From Nannocystis sp. (GTDB lineage: Bacteria; Myxococcota_A; Polyangia; Nannocystales; Nannocystaceae), in contig JADJRG010000007.1 in the NCBI GenBank assembly GCA_016712315.1, forward strand, positions 1 to 64,000: DNA of 64,000 bases. Reading direction: 5' to 3'. Under the pieces are notes generated by a model. The model did no database searches, was not told the origin of the DNA, and was given only the letters and a program-made list of their open reading frames with translations. The position numbers and the translations under genes were made by a program. This document shows, piece by piece, positions 28,222 to 38,379 of the stretch (position 1 is its first letter; each line of letters starts with the position of its first letter).

Positions 28222-29220
28222 TCAGACAAATGGGGAATCCAACAGCGCTTCTGAAACTCCCGGCAAACAAACCACCCGCGCATTCGGCGCGGCGGCTTTC
28301 CAGCGCGATTCAATGACTCCGGCTGCGAAGGGATCGATGAGCCATACGTTTTTGACTCCGCCGCCCGCCCGCTGGAATAACTGTGAAAGTGCGATATCAT
28401 ACGGGGGCAGCGAGTACCCAGCCACGATCCAGTTGGGGCAACTCATTAATTGATTTTCGCATTGATCCCAGACAGAGCGCAGCCAGTCTGGTGTAACTTT
28501 CTCCGTCAAAGGAGGGATGATTGCTGCTGTTCCGCCTCCTCTGAAGGCCGGACGCGCATCCTGATACATTGCTAGACAGTCATTTTCAAATGACCAATTA
28601 AGAGAGCCGTGAAGTTTGTACAGTGGGATGGAACCGGCGAGGGTTTCAAATTGGCCGCTTTTATGGACGCTGAATGGCTGCTTGTCTCCCTTCAGGGTTT
28701 GCGGTCTCGATATTCCGCCATAATGTATTCCTGGTCGGGTGGGGCGCATTGTCGGCTTCGTGCGAAGTCCTCGTTCAATTAATAAATCATAATTTGTGGT
28801 GACGACCATTTTCAGGGTGAATTTCTTCAGGACGGCTGCCCAGAAGTCGACATGAACCGCGCTTCGGACTGGATTAGTGATCCTCGCCGCGTACCTTGGA
28901 GTTTTCGTCTGAGGCCTGTCCTCCCCCCGTGGCGTGGCAAGAACTGCTGCGACGAATTCGACTACCTCGTGCCACAACACCTGGCTTACGTGCATCTGGT
29001 TGACCGCGGTAAGGAACTGCTCCGGGCCTTGGTCCGGGTGCTGGGCATGCCATTGCTGCCAGGTCTCTAACACTCTAAGCGATCGTTCATTTGCCGCCTC
29101 GGAACCGGTGTAAGGTTTTGCATGGAAGAGGTCTCTGGTCAGTGGGAGTCCGGCAACGAAGGAGAAGCCAGCACCAGCAATGACAGCTACTTCTTGGAAG
29201 GTTACGCTCATTTCGGGCAT
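28222..29220 (-). CDS. SIR2-like NAD-binding protein
   Basis: SIR2-fold motifs are clear: VIAGAGFSFVAGLPLTRDLF (NAD-binding glycine loop), VVTTNYDLLIERGL, LYKLHGSLNWSFEN (catalytic His in the LHGS motif), and the late WIVAGYSLPPYD. About 330 aa, starting at ATG 29220 (MPEMSVTF) or 29211. Standalone or fused SIR2 domains of this type deplete NAD in anti-phage systems (Thoeris, DSR, SIR2-HerA). No HerA, TIR or Argonaute partner is adjacent, so it may act alone. The GC content is lower than that of host genes, indicating acquisition. It converges on the truncated integrase. Confidence 0.82.
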   Translation of the reverse strand: MPEMSVTFQEVAVIAGAGFSFVAGLPLTRDLFHAKPYTGSEAANERSLRVLETWQQWHAQHPDQGPEQFLTAVNQMHVSQVLWHEVVEFVAAVLATPRGEDRPQTKTPRYAARITNPVRSAVHVDFWAAVLKKFTLKMVVTTNYDLLIERGLRTKPTMRPTRPGIHYGGISRPQTLKGDKQPFSVHKSGQFETLAGSIPLYKLHGSLNWSFENDCLAMYQDARPAFRGGGTAAIIPPLTEKVTPDWLRSVWDQCENQLMSCPNWIVAGYSLPPYDIALSQLFQRAGGGVKNVWLIDPFAAGVIESRWKAAAPNARVVCLPGVSEALLDSPFV

Positions 29221-29242
29221 CCTTTCGACCACCGCGCGCTGA

Positions 29243-31450
29243 TCAGCCCGGGCAGAGGAGGTCGTTGTCCCAGGCCGCCTCGTTGTTCGACTCCTCGCAC
29301 TCCGACTGGACCGAGCCGCCGAGTCCGTCGTCGTCGACCCGGATCACCAGGCCGTCGGGGCCGAGGTTGGCGAGGTCGACGGTGAAGACGATCCCCGCGG
29401 TCCCGGTGCCGGCCGGGATCCCCTCGGCGAGGACCATCGTCTCGAGCGGCTCGAGCATCATCCCGTCCTTGCGGAAGAGGGTCACCGGGACCCCGGGCTC
29501 GACGTCGACGCCGCCGTAGTTGAAGGCCTGGGCGACCAGCGTGGCCGTGCTGCTGTCGCCGCAACCGGTGACGCAGGAGTCGGCGATCTCGACCCGGAGG
29601 TCGACGGCCGCGTCGTCGACCGTCGGCCGCGCGCGGAACACGTTGTAGATCTGCCACGAGGGCTCGGGCTTGGCCGGGACCTTGCCGTTCTGGAGGAGGT
29701 TGGTGACCGCGAAATCGTGGATCCCCCAGGTCGGCCCGCTCGCCTGCCAGCCGTCGCCGGCGTGGCCGAGCACCGTCAGGGTGCCCCAGGCCGGGTCGAC
29801 GTTCTTGGGGGGGTAGTTGCTGACGTAGAGGATCTCCGCCGAGCCGTCCTTGTCGACGTCGGCGACGGTCGGGTACTCGAAGATGGTCCCCGAGTTGTGG
29901 CCGGGCTGCTTGAAGAGGACCGCGCCGGTCTTGCCGTCGAAGATGAAGAAGTCGTTCTGGTCGGCGAAGAGGATCTCGTAGATCCCATCGCCGTTGAAGT
30001 CGTAGCCCGAGCAGCCGGCGAGCCCCGAGGGGTCGGAGATCACCGTGCTCCAGAGCTTGGTCCCGTCGAGCTCGTAGACGCTGAAGATGCTGTTCGATCC
30101 CCAGGCCATCTCGGCCTCGCCGTCGCCGTCGAAGTCGGCGACGCAGGGCGGCCCGGGCCGCTGCATCGCCACGTCGCTGAGCTCGTAGAGGAGCGAGCCG
30201 TCGTGGTTGTGGACCGCGAGCTTGGAGCCGCCGATGAAGCCGACCTCGGCCTCGGGGTCGTCGTCGGCGTTGATCACCATCGTCCAGTGGCCGTAGTTGC
30301 CGGCGACCGCCGAGGTCCAGAGTTTGGTCCCATCGAGGTCGTAGAGGCTGTTGCCGATGATGATCTCCTGATCGCCGTCCTGGTCGAGATCGGCGGCGGT
30401 CGGCCCCCACATAGGGATCCCGGGGGGGAGCGGGAAGGTCCGCGCGAGGGTGCCGTCCTCGCCGTTGACCACGTGCTCGCCCATCAGCACCTCGGGCACC
30501 CCGTCGGCGTCGACGTCGGCGACCGTCAGCATCGGCCAGCCCACCGTCGTCGCCACCGTCGAGGTCCACATCAGCGCGCCGGTCGCCCCGTCGAGGGCGA
30601 TCGCCCGCTTGCTCGCGTCGAAGCCGACGACGTCGGGCTTGCCGTCGCCGTTGACGTCGGCGATCGCCACGCCGCCGCCGATCGAGGTCTCGGTCTTGGT
30701 CCACGTCACCGTCCCGGTCGCGCCGTCGAGGACGGTGATCGAGTTCGGTTGGACGACGCTGACCACGACGTCCGGGGTGTCCTCGGCATCGATCACCCCG
30801 TCGTTGTTGTCGTCGGTCAGGTTACCGACCATCGGCGCCTGGTACGAGCCGAGGCTCCCGTCCTTCCACTGCCACTCGATCTTGACGTTCCACGGGTCGT
30901 TGACCACGACGTCGGGGGCCACGCAATTCTCGTCGACCTCGACCATCACCGGGGTCACGACGTCGACCTCACACTCGAGGTCATCGCATTCGGCGACCCC
31001 GTCGTCGTCGGTGTCCGGGAAGCCCTCGTCGATCATCCCGTCGCCGTTGTTGTCGACGCCGTCGCAGACCTCGATGCCGACGCAGGCCCGGTCGATGCAC
31101 TCCTCGCCGAACGCGCAGGCGACCCCGCAATCGCCGCAGTTCTCGGGGTCGGAGCCGTTCGGGTCGCCCATCACGTCGACGCAGACGCCGTCGCACTCGA
31201 TGGTGTTCGGCGGGCAGCCGCCGGTCGCCGACTCCGAGGCGCCCGAGAGGGTCGCCGGGTCGGTCGCCGCGCTCTCGCTCTCGCTGCCGCCGGTCGGGCT
31301 CGTCTTCGTCGTCGCGCCGGTGGTCGTGGTCTCGCCGGTGGTCGCCGAGTCTGAGGCCGAGTCGTCGCCGTTGCAAGCCGCCACGCCGAGCGCGAGGCCG
31401 AGCGCGAGGCGGAGGTTGGGGAGGATGGCGAAGGAGCGGATGTCCTTCAC
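29243..31450 (-). CDS. Secreted lipoprotein with FG-GAP/VCBS repeats
   Basis: It starts at GTG 31450. The signal peptide ends with lipobox LGVAAC. An Asp/Ser/Thr-rich spacer and Cys-rich region (CGDCGVACAFGEECIDRAC) follow, then CDGVDNNGDGMIDEGFPDTD calcium-type loops. About six beta-propeller blades with the FG-GAP hallmark D-x-D-G-D-G (ADVNGDGKPDVVG, ADLDQDGDQEIIIG, ADFDGDGEAEMAWG, YDFNGDGIYEILF, ADVDKDGSAEILYV) precede a C-terminal beta domain (AIVFTVDLANLGPDG-like). 735 aa. An outer-membrane surface protein with calcium-binding propeller, common in Nannocystis-like genomes. A host gene interrupted on its 5' side by the kinase cassette. Confidence 0.85.
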   Translation of the reverse strand: MKDIRSFAILPNLRLALGLALGVAACNGDDSASDSATTGETTTTGATTKTSPTGGSESESAATDPATLSGASESATGGCPPNTIECDGVCVDVMGDPNGSDPENCGDCGVACAFGEECIDRACVGIEVCDGVDNNGDGMIDEGFPDTDDDGVAECDDLECEVDVVTPVMVEVDENCVAPDVVVNDPWNVKIEWQWKDGSLGSYQAPMVGNLTDDNNDGVIDAEDTPDVVVSVVQPNSITVLDGATGTVTWTKTETSIGGGVAIADVNGDGKPDVVGFDASKRAIALDGATGALMWTSTVATTVGWPMLTVADVDADGVPEVLMGEHVVNGEDGTLARTFPLPPGIPMWGPTAADLDQDGDQEIIIGNSLYDLDGTKLWTSAVAGNYGHWTMVINADDDPEAEVGFIGGSKLAVHNHDGSLLYELSDVAMQRPGPPCVADFDGDGEAEMAWGSNSIFSVYELDGTKLWSTVISDPSGLAGCSGYDFNGDGIYEILFADQNDFFIFDGKTGAVLFKQPGHNSGTIFEYPTVADVDKDGSAEILYVSNYPPKNVDPAWGTLTVLGHAGDGWQASGPTWGIHDFAVTNLLQNGKVPAKPEPSWQIYNVFRARPTVDDAAVDLRVEIADSCVTGCGDSSTATLVAQAFNYGGVDVEPGVPVTLFRKDGMMLEPLETMVLAEGIPAGTGTAGIVFTVDLANLGPDGLVIRVDDDGLGGSVQSECEESNNEAAWDNDLLCPG

Positions 31451-31668
31451 CCCAGGCCACAGCCACGACTGTGCGCTGCGCTCGGGTGCGCGCCGTACGC
31501 GCTCTTTGGGGGGAGGAGAGCGAGGCGGGCTCATAGGCGCGCGAATGGTCGCACGCCACCGCTAGGCGCAGCAACCAACCAAGACGCCCAGCGCTGCCAG
31601 CTCGGCATGGTGGATCCACCATCACCACGCCGACCCCGCCGCTGCACCACCTCATCTCCCCAGGATGC

Positions 31669-32764
31669 TCAAGCCGGGCCAGCGGCGTCGGTTGCGATCT
31701 CGATCAACTCCACGAGCGGGCGCCATACGGCGTGCTGCGCCGCAGCGAGGCGCGCGCACAGGAGGGCCTCATGGTCCGCGCAGTCGCGCCAGGCGGTGAG
31801 GCTCGCCGTCGCGTTCTCATAGCCGTCGTCGGAGGCGGCTACCTGCCCCGCCGTGACCTGGAGTGCCCGGCGGAACGCTTCGGCGCTCGCGGGGCGCTGG
31901 GCTGGATCCCTTGTGCAGGGCGCGGGCGACGAGCGCCTCGAGATCGTCGGAGATCCCACGATCTGGCGCTCGCTCGGTGACAGAAGGGGCCTGCTCGCTG
32001 GCGTGGGCGCTGAGCACCTCGAGGGCGGTGGTGCCGGGGAACGGTACACGTCGGGTGAGCAGCTCGAACAAGATCACGCCGACGGCGTAGACGTCGGCGG
32101 CGGGGGTGATCGGCTGCTCGCGCGCTTGCTCGGGGGAGACGTAGGCGAGGGTGCCGATCATCGCGCCGGGGGCCGATGAGGGCGCGAGCGAGAGCAGCGG
32201 GCCGGTGTGAATTTTTGCGAGGCCGAGGTCGAGCAGGATGAGGTGATCGCGGCCTTGACGCTGAACGATGAGACAGTTTTCAGGTTTAAGGTCGCGATGC
32301 ACGGCGCCGAGCTTGTGGAGCTCGGCGAGGCCGTCGAGGAGCTGGATCATGAGGCGCAAGGCGTCGGCGATCGGCATCGCGGGCTCAAGGAGCCGCTGGC
32401 GCAGGGTGACGCCTTGTAGAAGCGGCAGGACGAGGAAGAGCACCGGCTCACCGCCGAGCGAGCGCTCTTCGCCGTGATCGAAGATCGGGACGACGTGGGG
32501 GTGATCGATCTGAGCGCCGAGCACGGCCTCTTGAAAAAATCGGCGGCGCTGATCGGGGGCGCGGCCGTGTTCGGGGTGCAGCGCCTTGATCGCGACGCGG
32601 CGGCGCAGGCGTAGGTCGAGGGCCTCATAAATGTCGGCCATGCCGCCGAAGGCGAGCAGAGCGTCGAGGCGGAAGCGGTCGAGCAGCGTGCGGCCGCGTA
32701 GGTCGGGGCCGCGCGGACGCAGGAGCTCCTTGGGCGAGGAAGAAGAGGCCGAGGCGATGGTCAT
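31669..32764 (-). CDS. Cytoplasmic Ser/Thr protein kinase, copy A (frameshifted)
   Basis: Kinase motifs: LLAFGGMADIYEA (Gly loop), VAIKAL, VHRDLKPENCLI, LLDLGLAKI (DLG for DFG), GTLAYVSPEQA. There is no transmembrane segment. The last 70 residues form a helical tail shared with copy B (WRPLVELIEIATDAAGPA). A one-base shift near 31912 separates kinase and tail; copy B at 45700 is intact and otherwise nearly identical. It starts at ATG 32764, with AAGGAG nine bases ahead. It lies downstream of the small cassette protein, with which it forms an operon. Phosphorylation of unknown substrates is the likely activity. Confidence 0.85.
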
Positions 32765-32819
32765 GAGGGGGCTCCTTGGTCGGGCCTGGCGGGGCAACGG
32801 CCCCGCGGCCGGGAAGATG

Positions 32820-32858
32820 TTTCATAACGATACGACGCCAAGATTTCATAACCACATG
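32820..32858 (+). promoter_or_regulatory. Orphan pair of TTTCATAAC boxes
   Basis: TTTCATAAC at 32820 and 32844, the second followed by CAC and ATG exactly as at 19318, but the ATG opens only two codons before TGA. It points opposite to the surrounding operon and separates small protein A from kinase A. A relic of an inserted or inverted promoter. Confidence 0.45.
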
Positions 32859-32887
32859 TCGTGAGATCTGGCACGCGGCCCGGCGGG

Positions 32888-33172
32888 TCAGATGGCGACC
32901 CCGCGGTTGTGAGACCATCGGATCAGCTCGACCTCGCCGGCAGCGGAGCCCCGGTAGAAGGCGATGAGCTGCTCGATCACTTGCTCCGCGGTGGCGATGA
33001 TGCCGCGTTCGACGGCGCGCTCGTCTGGCCCAGGGCGGCGGATGGTGGTCTGCACGTGGACGGCGGTGCTGGTGTCGGCGTCGTCGGCGATCTCGACCAT
33101 GACCACAGATCGCGGCATGCGGAGGCGGACTTGGCCCGCGGCGGAGGTGAAGGTCACGAAGATGTTTGACAT
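32888..33172 (-). CDS. Small cassette protein (94 aa), copy A
   Basis: Starts at ATG 33172, three bases after TTTCATAAC, without Shine-Dalgarno. Beta-rich (NIFVTFTSAAGQVRLRMP, VVMVEIADDADTSTAVHVQT), then a helix (ATAEQVIEQLIAFYRG) and a last strand (GEVELIRWSH). Nearly identical to the 45357 protein except the C-terminus, and related to the 19330 protein. It is the first gene of an operon with the kinase, so it might be a regulator or substrate of it. Unknown family. Confidence 0.7.
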   Translation of the reverse strand: MSNIFVTFTSAAGQVRLRMPRSVVMVEIADDADTSTAVHVQTTIRRPGPDERAVERGIIATAEQVIEQLIAFYRGSAAGEVELIRWSHNRGVAI

Positions 33173-33175
33173 TGC

Positions 33176-33226
33176 GTTATGAAACACTGGCAAGCCGGCT
33201 GGGTCAACGTAGCTTGGTTATGAAAA
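33176..33226 (-). promoter_or_regulatory. Small-protein promoter with TTTCATAAC boxes
   Basis: Minus strand: TTTTCATAAC (33226-33217), TTGACC (33207-33202), 17-base spacer with GCCGGC, TTTCATAAC (33184-33176), GCA, ATG (33172). Geometry identical to 45.3 kb. Confidence 0.65.
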
Positions 33227-33339
33227 CTCACGGGCGCGGGCTCCGTCGCGCGATGGGCACCTGCGAGCCGCCTACTGGTCCCTAGAGGCCGCCAGCGCGC
33301 TTGCCCTCTGCCCTCTTGCGCGCGGCGCGAACTCTCCCG

Positions 33340-33368
33340 CTGACACCGGCCTCGTGGCTGTCTAGGAT
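33340..33368 (+). promoter_or_regulatory. Integrase promoter (P-int family)
   Basis: -35 CTGACA, 17-base spacer, -10 TAGGAT, 40 bases before the integrase ATG. The 26 bases from 33325 to 33350 are identical to 45201-45226. Confidence 0.55.
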
Positions 33369-33408
33369 CCCAAGCTGGAGCCCTCACGGGCGCCTTTGGA
33401 GGTGGTAG

Positions 33409-34818
33409 ATGGAAGGGGCGATCTTGAGAGTGGAAGAGTTCGCGCAGCTCCTCGGCTGCACGCCCACGGCGCTGCGCCAGCGGGTGGCTCGCGAGCAGGT
33501 CCCGCCGCCCTTTCGGATCGGGTGCTCGCTTGCGTGGCTGCGCGAAAGTGTGCTTGAGTGGCTGCGGGATTGCAGCCGGTCAGCCGGACCGGCTCAGATG
33601 AACATCCACACTCGTCCTTACAAAAAAGACCCCACCCGCTGGCACGTCGACGTCAAGCTCATGCACCCCACCACGCACACCGAGATCCGCAAGCGCCTGG
33701 TCGCGCCTGCCGGGCTGAGCGAAGCTCAAGCCCGCGCATGGGGCGAGCGCCAGGTGCCGAAGATCCTCGGCGTCGCGCTCGGGATGCCGAGCGAGCCGCC
33801 GCCGACCAAGCAGACCAGGAAGGCGCACGAGGTCCGCCGATCGTCACATGTCCAAAAGGCCATCTCGCACAGGCCGCAGATGACCCTCGAGCGCTTCTAC
33901 CACGAGCGCTTCGAGCCCGAGCACGTGAGGATGCAGAAGCCGGCGACCCGCGACAACTACGAAACCAACTTCCGCCACCACTACCGCCCTCACCTCGGAG
34001 CCCTGCCGCTCGCAGCGATCGACGAGGATCGGCTCATGACCTTCCGCGCGAAGCTGCGCGAGACGCAGGGCGTGATGACGACCAACGGGATCCTCGGTCG
34101 TCTCGCCAAGATGCTGCGCGTCGCCAAGCGGATGCGGCTGATCGATGCGCTCCCCGAGGTCGAGAAGTTGCGGGCTGGCCGTGCTCGACCGAAGCCCGTC
34201 TACAGCGACGAGCAGATCGCCGAGCTCTGCGACGCCGCCGCAGCGCTCAGCGATGAGCACCTGCTCATCGTCTTGCTGGCGCTCGATGCTGGCCTTCGGG
34301 TCAGTGAGGTCTGCGCGCTCGAGTGGGGCGACGTCGATCTCAAAGGGGGCAGCGTGCTCATTCAGCACAACACCTACCGCGGGCAGAAGCAGACGCCCAA
34401 GGGCACGATCGGCAGGATCGTGCTGACAACGGCGCTGCGGGAGGCGCTCGCGCGGCAGCGCAAGGCCGAGCCGATCGGAGCCTTGGTGCTGTACCGGCGC
34501 TCGCAGCCCACCCGAAGCGGATGGGCGCCGCACACGCCGGCGTCGATCACCTACATGCTCAACCAGGCGCAGGAGCGCGCGGGCCTCGCGAAGAGCGGCC
34601 TTCACCTGCTGCGGCACACGGCGCTGACGCGGCTGTCCAAGCTCGGCGCGAGCATCTACATCGTGCAGGCGGTCGCGCGGCACAGCCGCCTCCAGACGAC
34701 GGCGACCTACCTGCACGCGCAGCAGCTCACGCTCGCGCGTGAGGCCGCCGACCTGCTCGACTTCGCGGCGAAGTCGCGCTCAGGCAACGCCCAGGCAACG
34801 GAGGTCCCCCCCCTCTAA
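33409..34818 (+). CDS. HTH-fused tyrosine recombinase (integrase), complete
   Basis: 469 aa. Residues 1-60: excisionase/MerR-type HTH (VEEFAQLLGCTPTALRQRV). Residues 60-130: beta arm-binding domain (NIHTRPYKKDPTRWHVDV). Residues 165-255: core-binding domain. Residues 270-450: catalytic domain with Arg in LDAGLRVSEVCALEW, HLLRHTALTRLSKLGASIY (HxxR), ARHSRLQTTATYLH (His and nucleophilic Tyr). All catalytic residues appear present. Starts at ATG 33409, with GGAGG upstream. The gene ends 30 bases before a kinase gene broken inside its catalytic-loop codons. Divergent from the small protein/kinase operon. Likely moves this cassette. Confidence 0.88.
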   Translation: MEGAILRVEEFAQLLGCTPTALRQRVAREQVPPPFRIGCSLAWLRESVLEWLRDCSRSAGPAQMNIHTRPYKKDPTRWHVDVKLMHPTTHTEIRKRLVAPAGLSEAQARAWGERQVPKILGVALGMPSEPPPTKQTRKAHEVRRSSHVQKAISHRPQMTLERFYHERFEPEHVRMQKPATRDNYETNFRHHYRPHLGALPLAAIDEDRLMTFRAKLRETQGVMTTNGILGRLAKMLRVAKRMRLIDALPEVEKLRAGRARPKPVYSDEQIAELCDAAAALSDEHLLIVLLALDAGLRVSEVCALEWGDVDLKGGSVLIQHNTYRGQKQTPKGTIGRIVLTTALREALARQRKAEPIGALVLYRRSQPTRSGWAPHTPASITYMLNQAQERAGLAKSGLHLLRHTALTRLSKLGASIYIVQAVARHSRLQTTATYLHAQQLTLAREAADLLDFAAKSRSGNAQATEVPPL

Positions 34819-34848
34819 GCGGCGGATTTCCCCATTCTGGGCGCCTTC

Positions 34849-37157
34849 CGCGACTTCAAGCCGGAGAACGTGCTCGTCGGCGCCGACGGCCGCGCCCGCG
34901 TCGCCGACTTCGGCCTCGCCCGCCAGCTCGCCGCCGCGATCGAGACCACCGCCGTCGATCCCCCGCGCCTCGGCGCCAGCGCCCTCGACATCTCCTTGAC
35001 CATGAGCGGCACCGTCCTCGGCACCCCCGCCTACATGGCCCCCGAGCAGCTCGACGGCCGCCCCGCCGACGCCCGCAGCGACCTCTTCTCCTTCTGCGTC
35101 GCCCTCTTCGAGGCCCTCTACGGCGTCCGCCCCTACGCGGGCGAGACCCTCGGCGCCCTCCTCAACAACCTCCACCAGAGCAAGCTGTCTGAAGTGCCAG
35201 CTTCAAGCCAAGTGCCGCGCCGGATCGCCGCCGCCCTCCGCCGCGGCCTCGCCAGCGATCCTCGCCTCCGACCCGCCAGCCTCGAGGCCCTGCTCGCCGA
35301 GCTCACCTACGAGCCCGCGCTACGCCGCCGCTGGGGCGTCTTCGCTAAGCGGCCTCGCGCTCGCCGCCAGCGCCGCCACCTACGCCTTCGCCGCCGCCAC
35401 CACCGCCCCGGGGCCCGCCCGTGCAGCGGCGGCGAGGCCGCGATCGCCGATCTCTGGAGCCCTACCGTCGCGCGCTCGCTCGCCGCCGACCTCGCCGACA
35501 TCATCCCCTCCGCGAGCGCCCGGGAGCGCGCCACGACAGGCCTCGACGCCTACGCGAGCGGCTGGGTGGCCGCGCGCCGCGAGGCCTGCCTCGCTCACCA
35601 CCGCGGCGACGATCCGGCCCCCGCCCGCGACGCCCGCATGCGCTGCCTTGATCGCCGCCGCGACGCCCTTGACGGCGCCCTCCGCCTCCTCCGAGACGCC
35701 CGCCCCAGCGACGACATCGCCCGCGTCGTCGCCGGCCTGCCCGCCCTCGACGCCTGCGCTCGCATCGACGCCCTGCTCGTCGATCCCGCCGCTCACCGCG
35801 CCCCCGAGCTCGCCGCCGCTGCCGCCCCCCACCTTCGCCAGCTCGATCAGACCCGCGCCCTCGCCGACGCCGGCCGCATCGAAGAGGCCCGCGCCGCCCT
35901 CCGCGCCACCTACGAGGCCGCCATCGCGCTCCCCGATCGCGCCCTGCACGCCCAGATCGGCCTCGCCTGCGCCCGCCTCGAGATGGCCGCAGGAGACTGG
36001 CCGACCGCCGCGGCCCAGCTCCGCCTCGCCCTCGCCGACGCCGTCGCGAGCGACGATCACAGCGCCGCCGCGGAGGCGATCGCTCGCCTGCTCTACGCCC
36101 GCGCCCTCACCGATCAAGAGCGCCCCGCGGCGATCCTCGCCGACGCCCCCTCGCCCACGCCCTCGTCGATCGCCTCGGCCCAGGCAGCTTCGCGAGCCGC
36201 CGCCTCTGGGGCAACCTCGCCTTCGTGCACTTCGTCGCCGGCGATCAGGTCCAAGTCGATCGCTGGATCACCCGCGCCGTCGACGACCTCGCCGCCGTCG
36301 TCGACGCCGATCCGATCGAGTCCGCGAACCTGCTCACCGCCGCCGCCTCGCTCACCCGCGACCCACAGCGCCGCAGCGACGCCTTCGACCGCGCAGCGGC
36401 CATCCTCCGCCGCGAGCTCGGCGACGATCACCCCGATCTGCTGGTCCTCCATCTCCACCGCGGGCGCGCCGCCCTCGACCTCGACGAAGCGACCGAGCAC
36501 CTCGAGGCCGCGTGCGCCGGCTACCGCCGACTCGCCCCCGATCCAGGCCCCGATGACGATCCCTCCTGCGCCGAGTGCGGCCTCTTACTCGGCGACCTCG
36601 AGGTCGAGCGCGGCCGCCCCGCCGTCGCGCTCACCCGCTACGACGACGCCGCCACCTGCGACGCCGGACGCGCGACCACCCCCGAACAACAGGCCAAGAT
36701 CGACAGCCGCCGCGAGCTCGCCCGCGCCCGCGCCGAGCTGCTGCGCGGCCGCCCCGCCGAGGCCATCGCCGCCGCGGAGCGCCACCAAGAGCTGCTCGCG
36801 CCCTATTTTTCGGCGGAGCGCTGGTGGCTCGATCTCCCCCGCGTCGCCGCCTGGATGGTCCTCGCCGAGGCCCACCGTCAACGCGGCGACCGCCCCGCCG
36901 CCCGCGCCGCCCTCGAGTCGGCGCACGCCACCCTCGTCCGCCTCGAAGCCGTCGACAGCGACGCACTCGCTCGCTACTGGCGCGCCCGCGCCGCCGCGCA
37001 GCTCGCCGCTCACCTCGAGGGCGACGACGACCCCGCCGCCCGCGATCGAGCCCGCCAGCTCGTCCTCGAGGCGCGCGCCTTCCACGCCTCACGCGGACCA
37101 GGCGGCGCCGCCGAGCTCCTGTCCCTCGACACATGGCTCAACAGCCATCTTCGCTGA
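34849..37157 (+). pseudogene. Ser/Thr kinase with TPR-like C-terminus, 5' half lost
   Basis: It begins abruptly at RDFKPENVLVGADGRARVADF, i.e. inside the catalytic loop, directly after the integrase module. It continues with GTPAYMAPEQLDG and kinase lobe C, then a membrane segment (GLALAASAATYAFAAA, readable in a second frame between compensating shifts near 35345 and 35410). The long helical-repeat region typical of myxobacterial kinases follows (ARIDALLVDP, RALADAGRIEEARAAL). One more shift near 36145 leads to the TPR-like end at 37157. The N-terminal kinase half is not found in this window. Probably inactivated by the cassette insertion. Confidence 0.8.
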
Positions 37158-38237
37158 TCCCCGCGCGACGGGCGCGACCGCGCCGACGACGCCGCAGCCC
37201 CATCAGCCCGATCCCGAGCGTCGCCGCCAGCCCGCCCGCGTCCCAGCCCCCGCCCCGCTGCGGCAGCCGCACCCTCCGCCGCTCCAGCCCTCCCACGGCA
37301 CACACGTCTCCGGGTCCCACTCCGACTCTGACACCGCGCACGTCACCGGCTGCCCCTCGCAGCTAGCCAGCGCCTCGTTCGGATCGAGCTCGACCGGCCC
37401 CAGCAGCGCCACGTAGTCCTCACCCGCGCACACCGGCGCGCCCTCGAGGATCTCGCCGGTCGAGAAGACGATCCCCTTCGGGACCGCGCAATTGTCGCTT
37501 GTCCGAAAGACCATGTCCATCGAGTCATCCGCGAGATCGAAGCCGAAGAGCCCCACCTGGTCGCCCGCCGCCGCGAGCGCCGCGCGCTCCGCGGTGAACC
37601 TCGCCTGGATCGTCCCCTCCCCGCGCAGCGCCGCGCACCCCGTCGACTCCCCCGAAGAACACGCCGCCACGTCGGGCCCTGAGGCCTCACAACACGCCAG
37701 ATCGGTGAAGCTCCGGCTCGCCTCGATCGTGAACTCCGCCGCGGCCGAGATCGGCGGGATCGCCGGCGGCGCCAGCGAGTCGCTCGCCGTCACGGATCCA
37801 GCGCTCTCCAGCGTCGCGGGCGCGCCGCCGCAGGCCGCGCCCAGCGGCTGGTTATCGACCGAGATCGCGACCGCGTAGCTCAGGCCCGGCGTCAGCGTCG
37901 CCGCTGGCCGCCACACCAGCGCCACCATCGCCGGCGCGCGCCACGGCTCCGCGACCAGCGTCAGCGACCCCGCGAGCGCCACCTGATCAGGCCCAGTCAC
38001 CGTCACGCTCACCCGATCGACCGCCGACGCCGGGATCTCGGGCGCGCCATAGCGCCCGCGCAGCACGATCACCCCGTCCGCCGGGATCGCCCCGTTGGTG
38101 TGCAGCTCCACCGCGCTCCAGGCCTCGCAGAACGCCGGGTCGCACGCCTTCGCCGCGCCCGGCGCGCCCGCGATGAGTCCGGCTGCCAGCAGCGCAGCCG
38201 ACACTGACCTGTTCCAAGAGACACTTTTCTTCGCCAT
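37138..38237 (-). CDS. Secreted protein with MYXO-CTERM-like anchor (frameshifted end)
   Basis: ATG 38237 gives a clean signal peptide (SVSAALLAAGLIAGAPGAAKA). The mature part is Cys-containing, probably an Ig-like surface protein (AFCEAWSAVELHTNGAIPADG, VDRVSVTVTGPDQV). Near 37265 a one-base shift joins GGCGCR to GLAATLGIGLMGLRRRRRG, a Gly-Cys motif plus hydrophobic helix plus Arg cluster, i.e. a MYXO-CTERM sorting signal removed by a rhombosortase-type protease. This is a lineage marker for Myxococcota. Its 3' end overlaps the broken kinase by 20 bases, convergently. Confidence 0.7.
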
Positions 38238-38379
38238 CGAGCTCGAGACGGGCCGCATCGGCGCATCGTATCGCTGATCCGCTGACCCACCCAGCACGCG
38301 ATGAGCGCCCCCAGGATCGAGCGCCTCGCCGAGATCGAGCGCCTCGCCGCGCCCGCACCGACTGCGCTACCCTGCGCCC

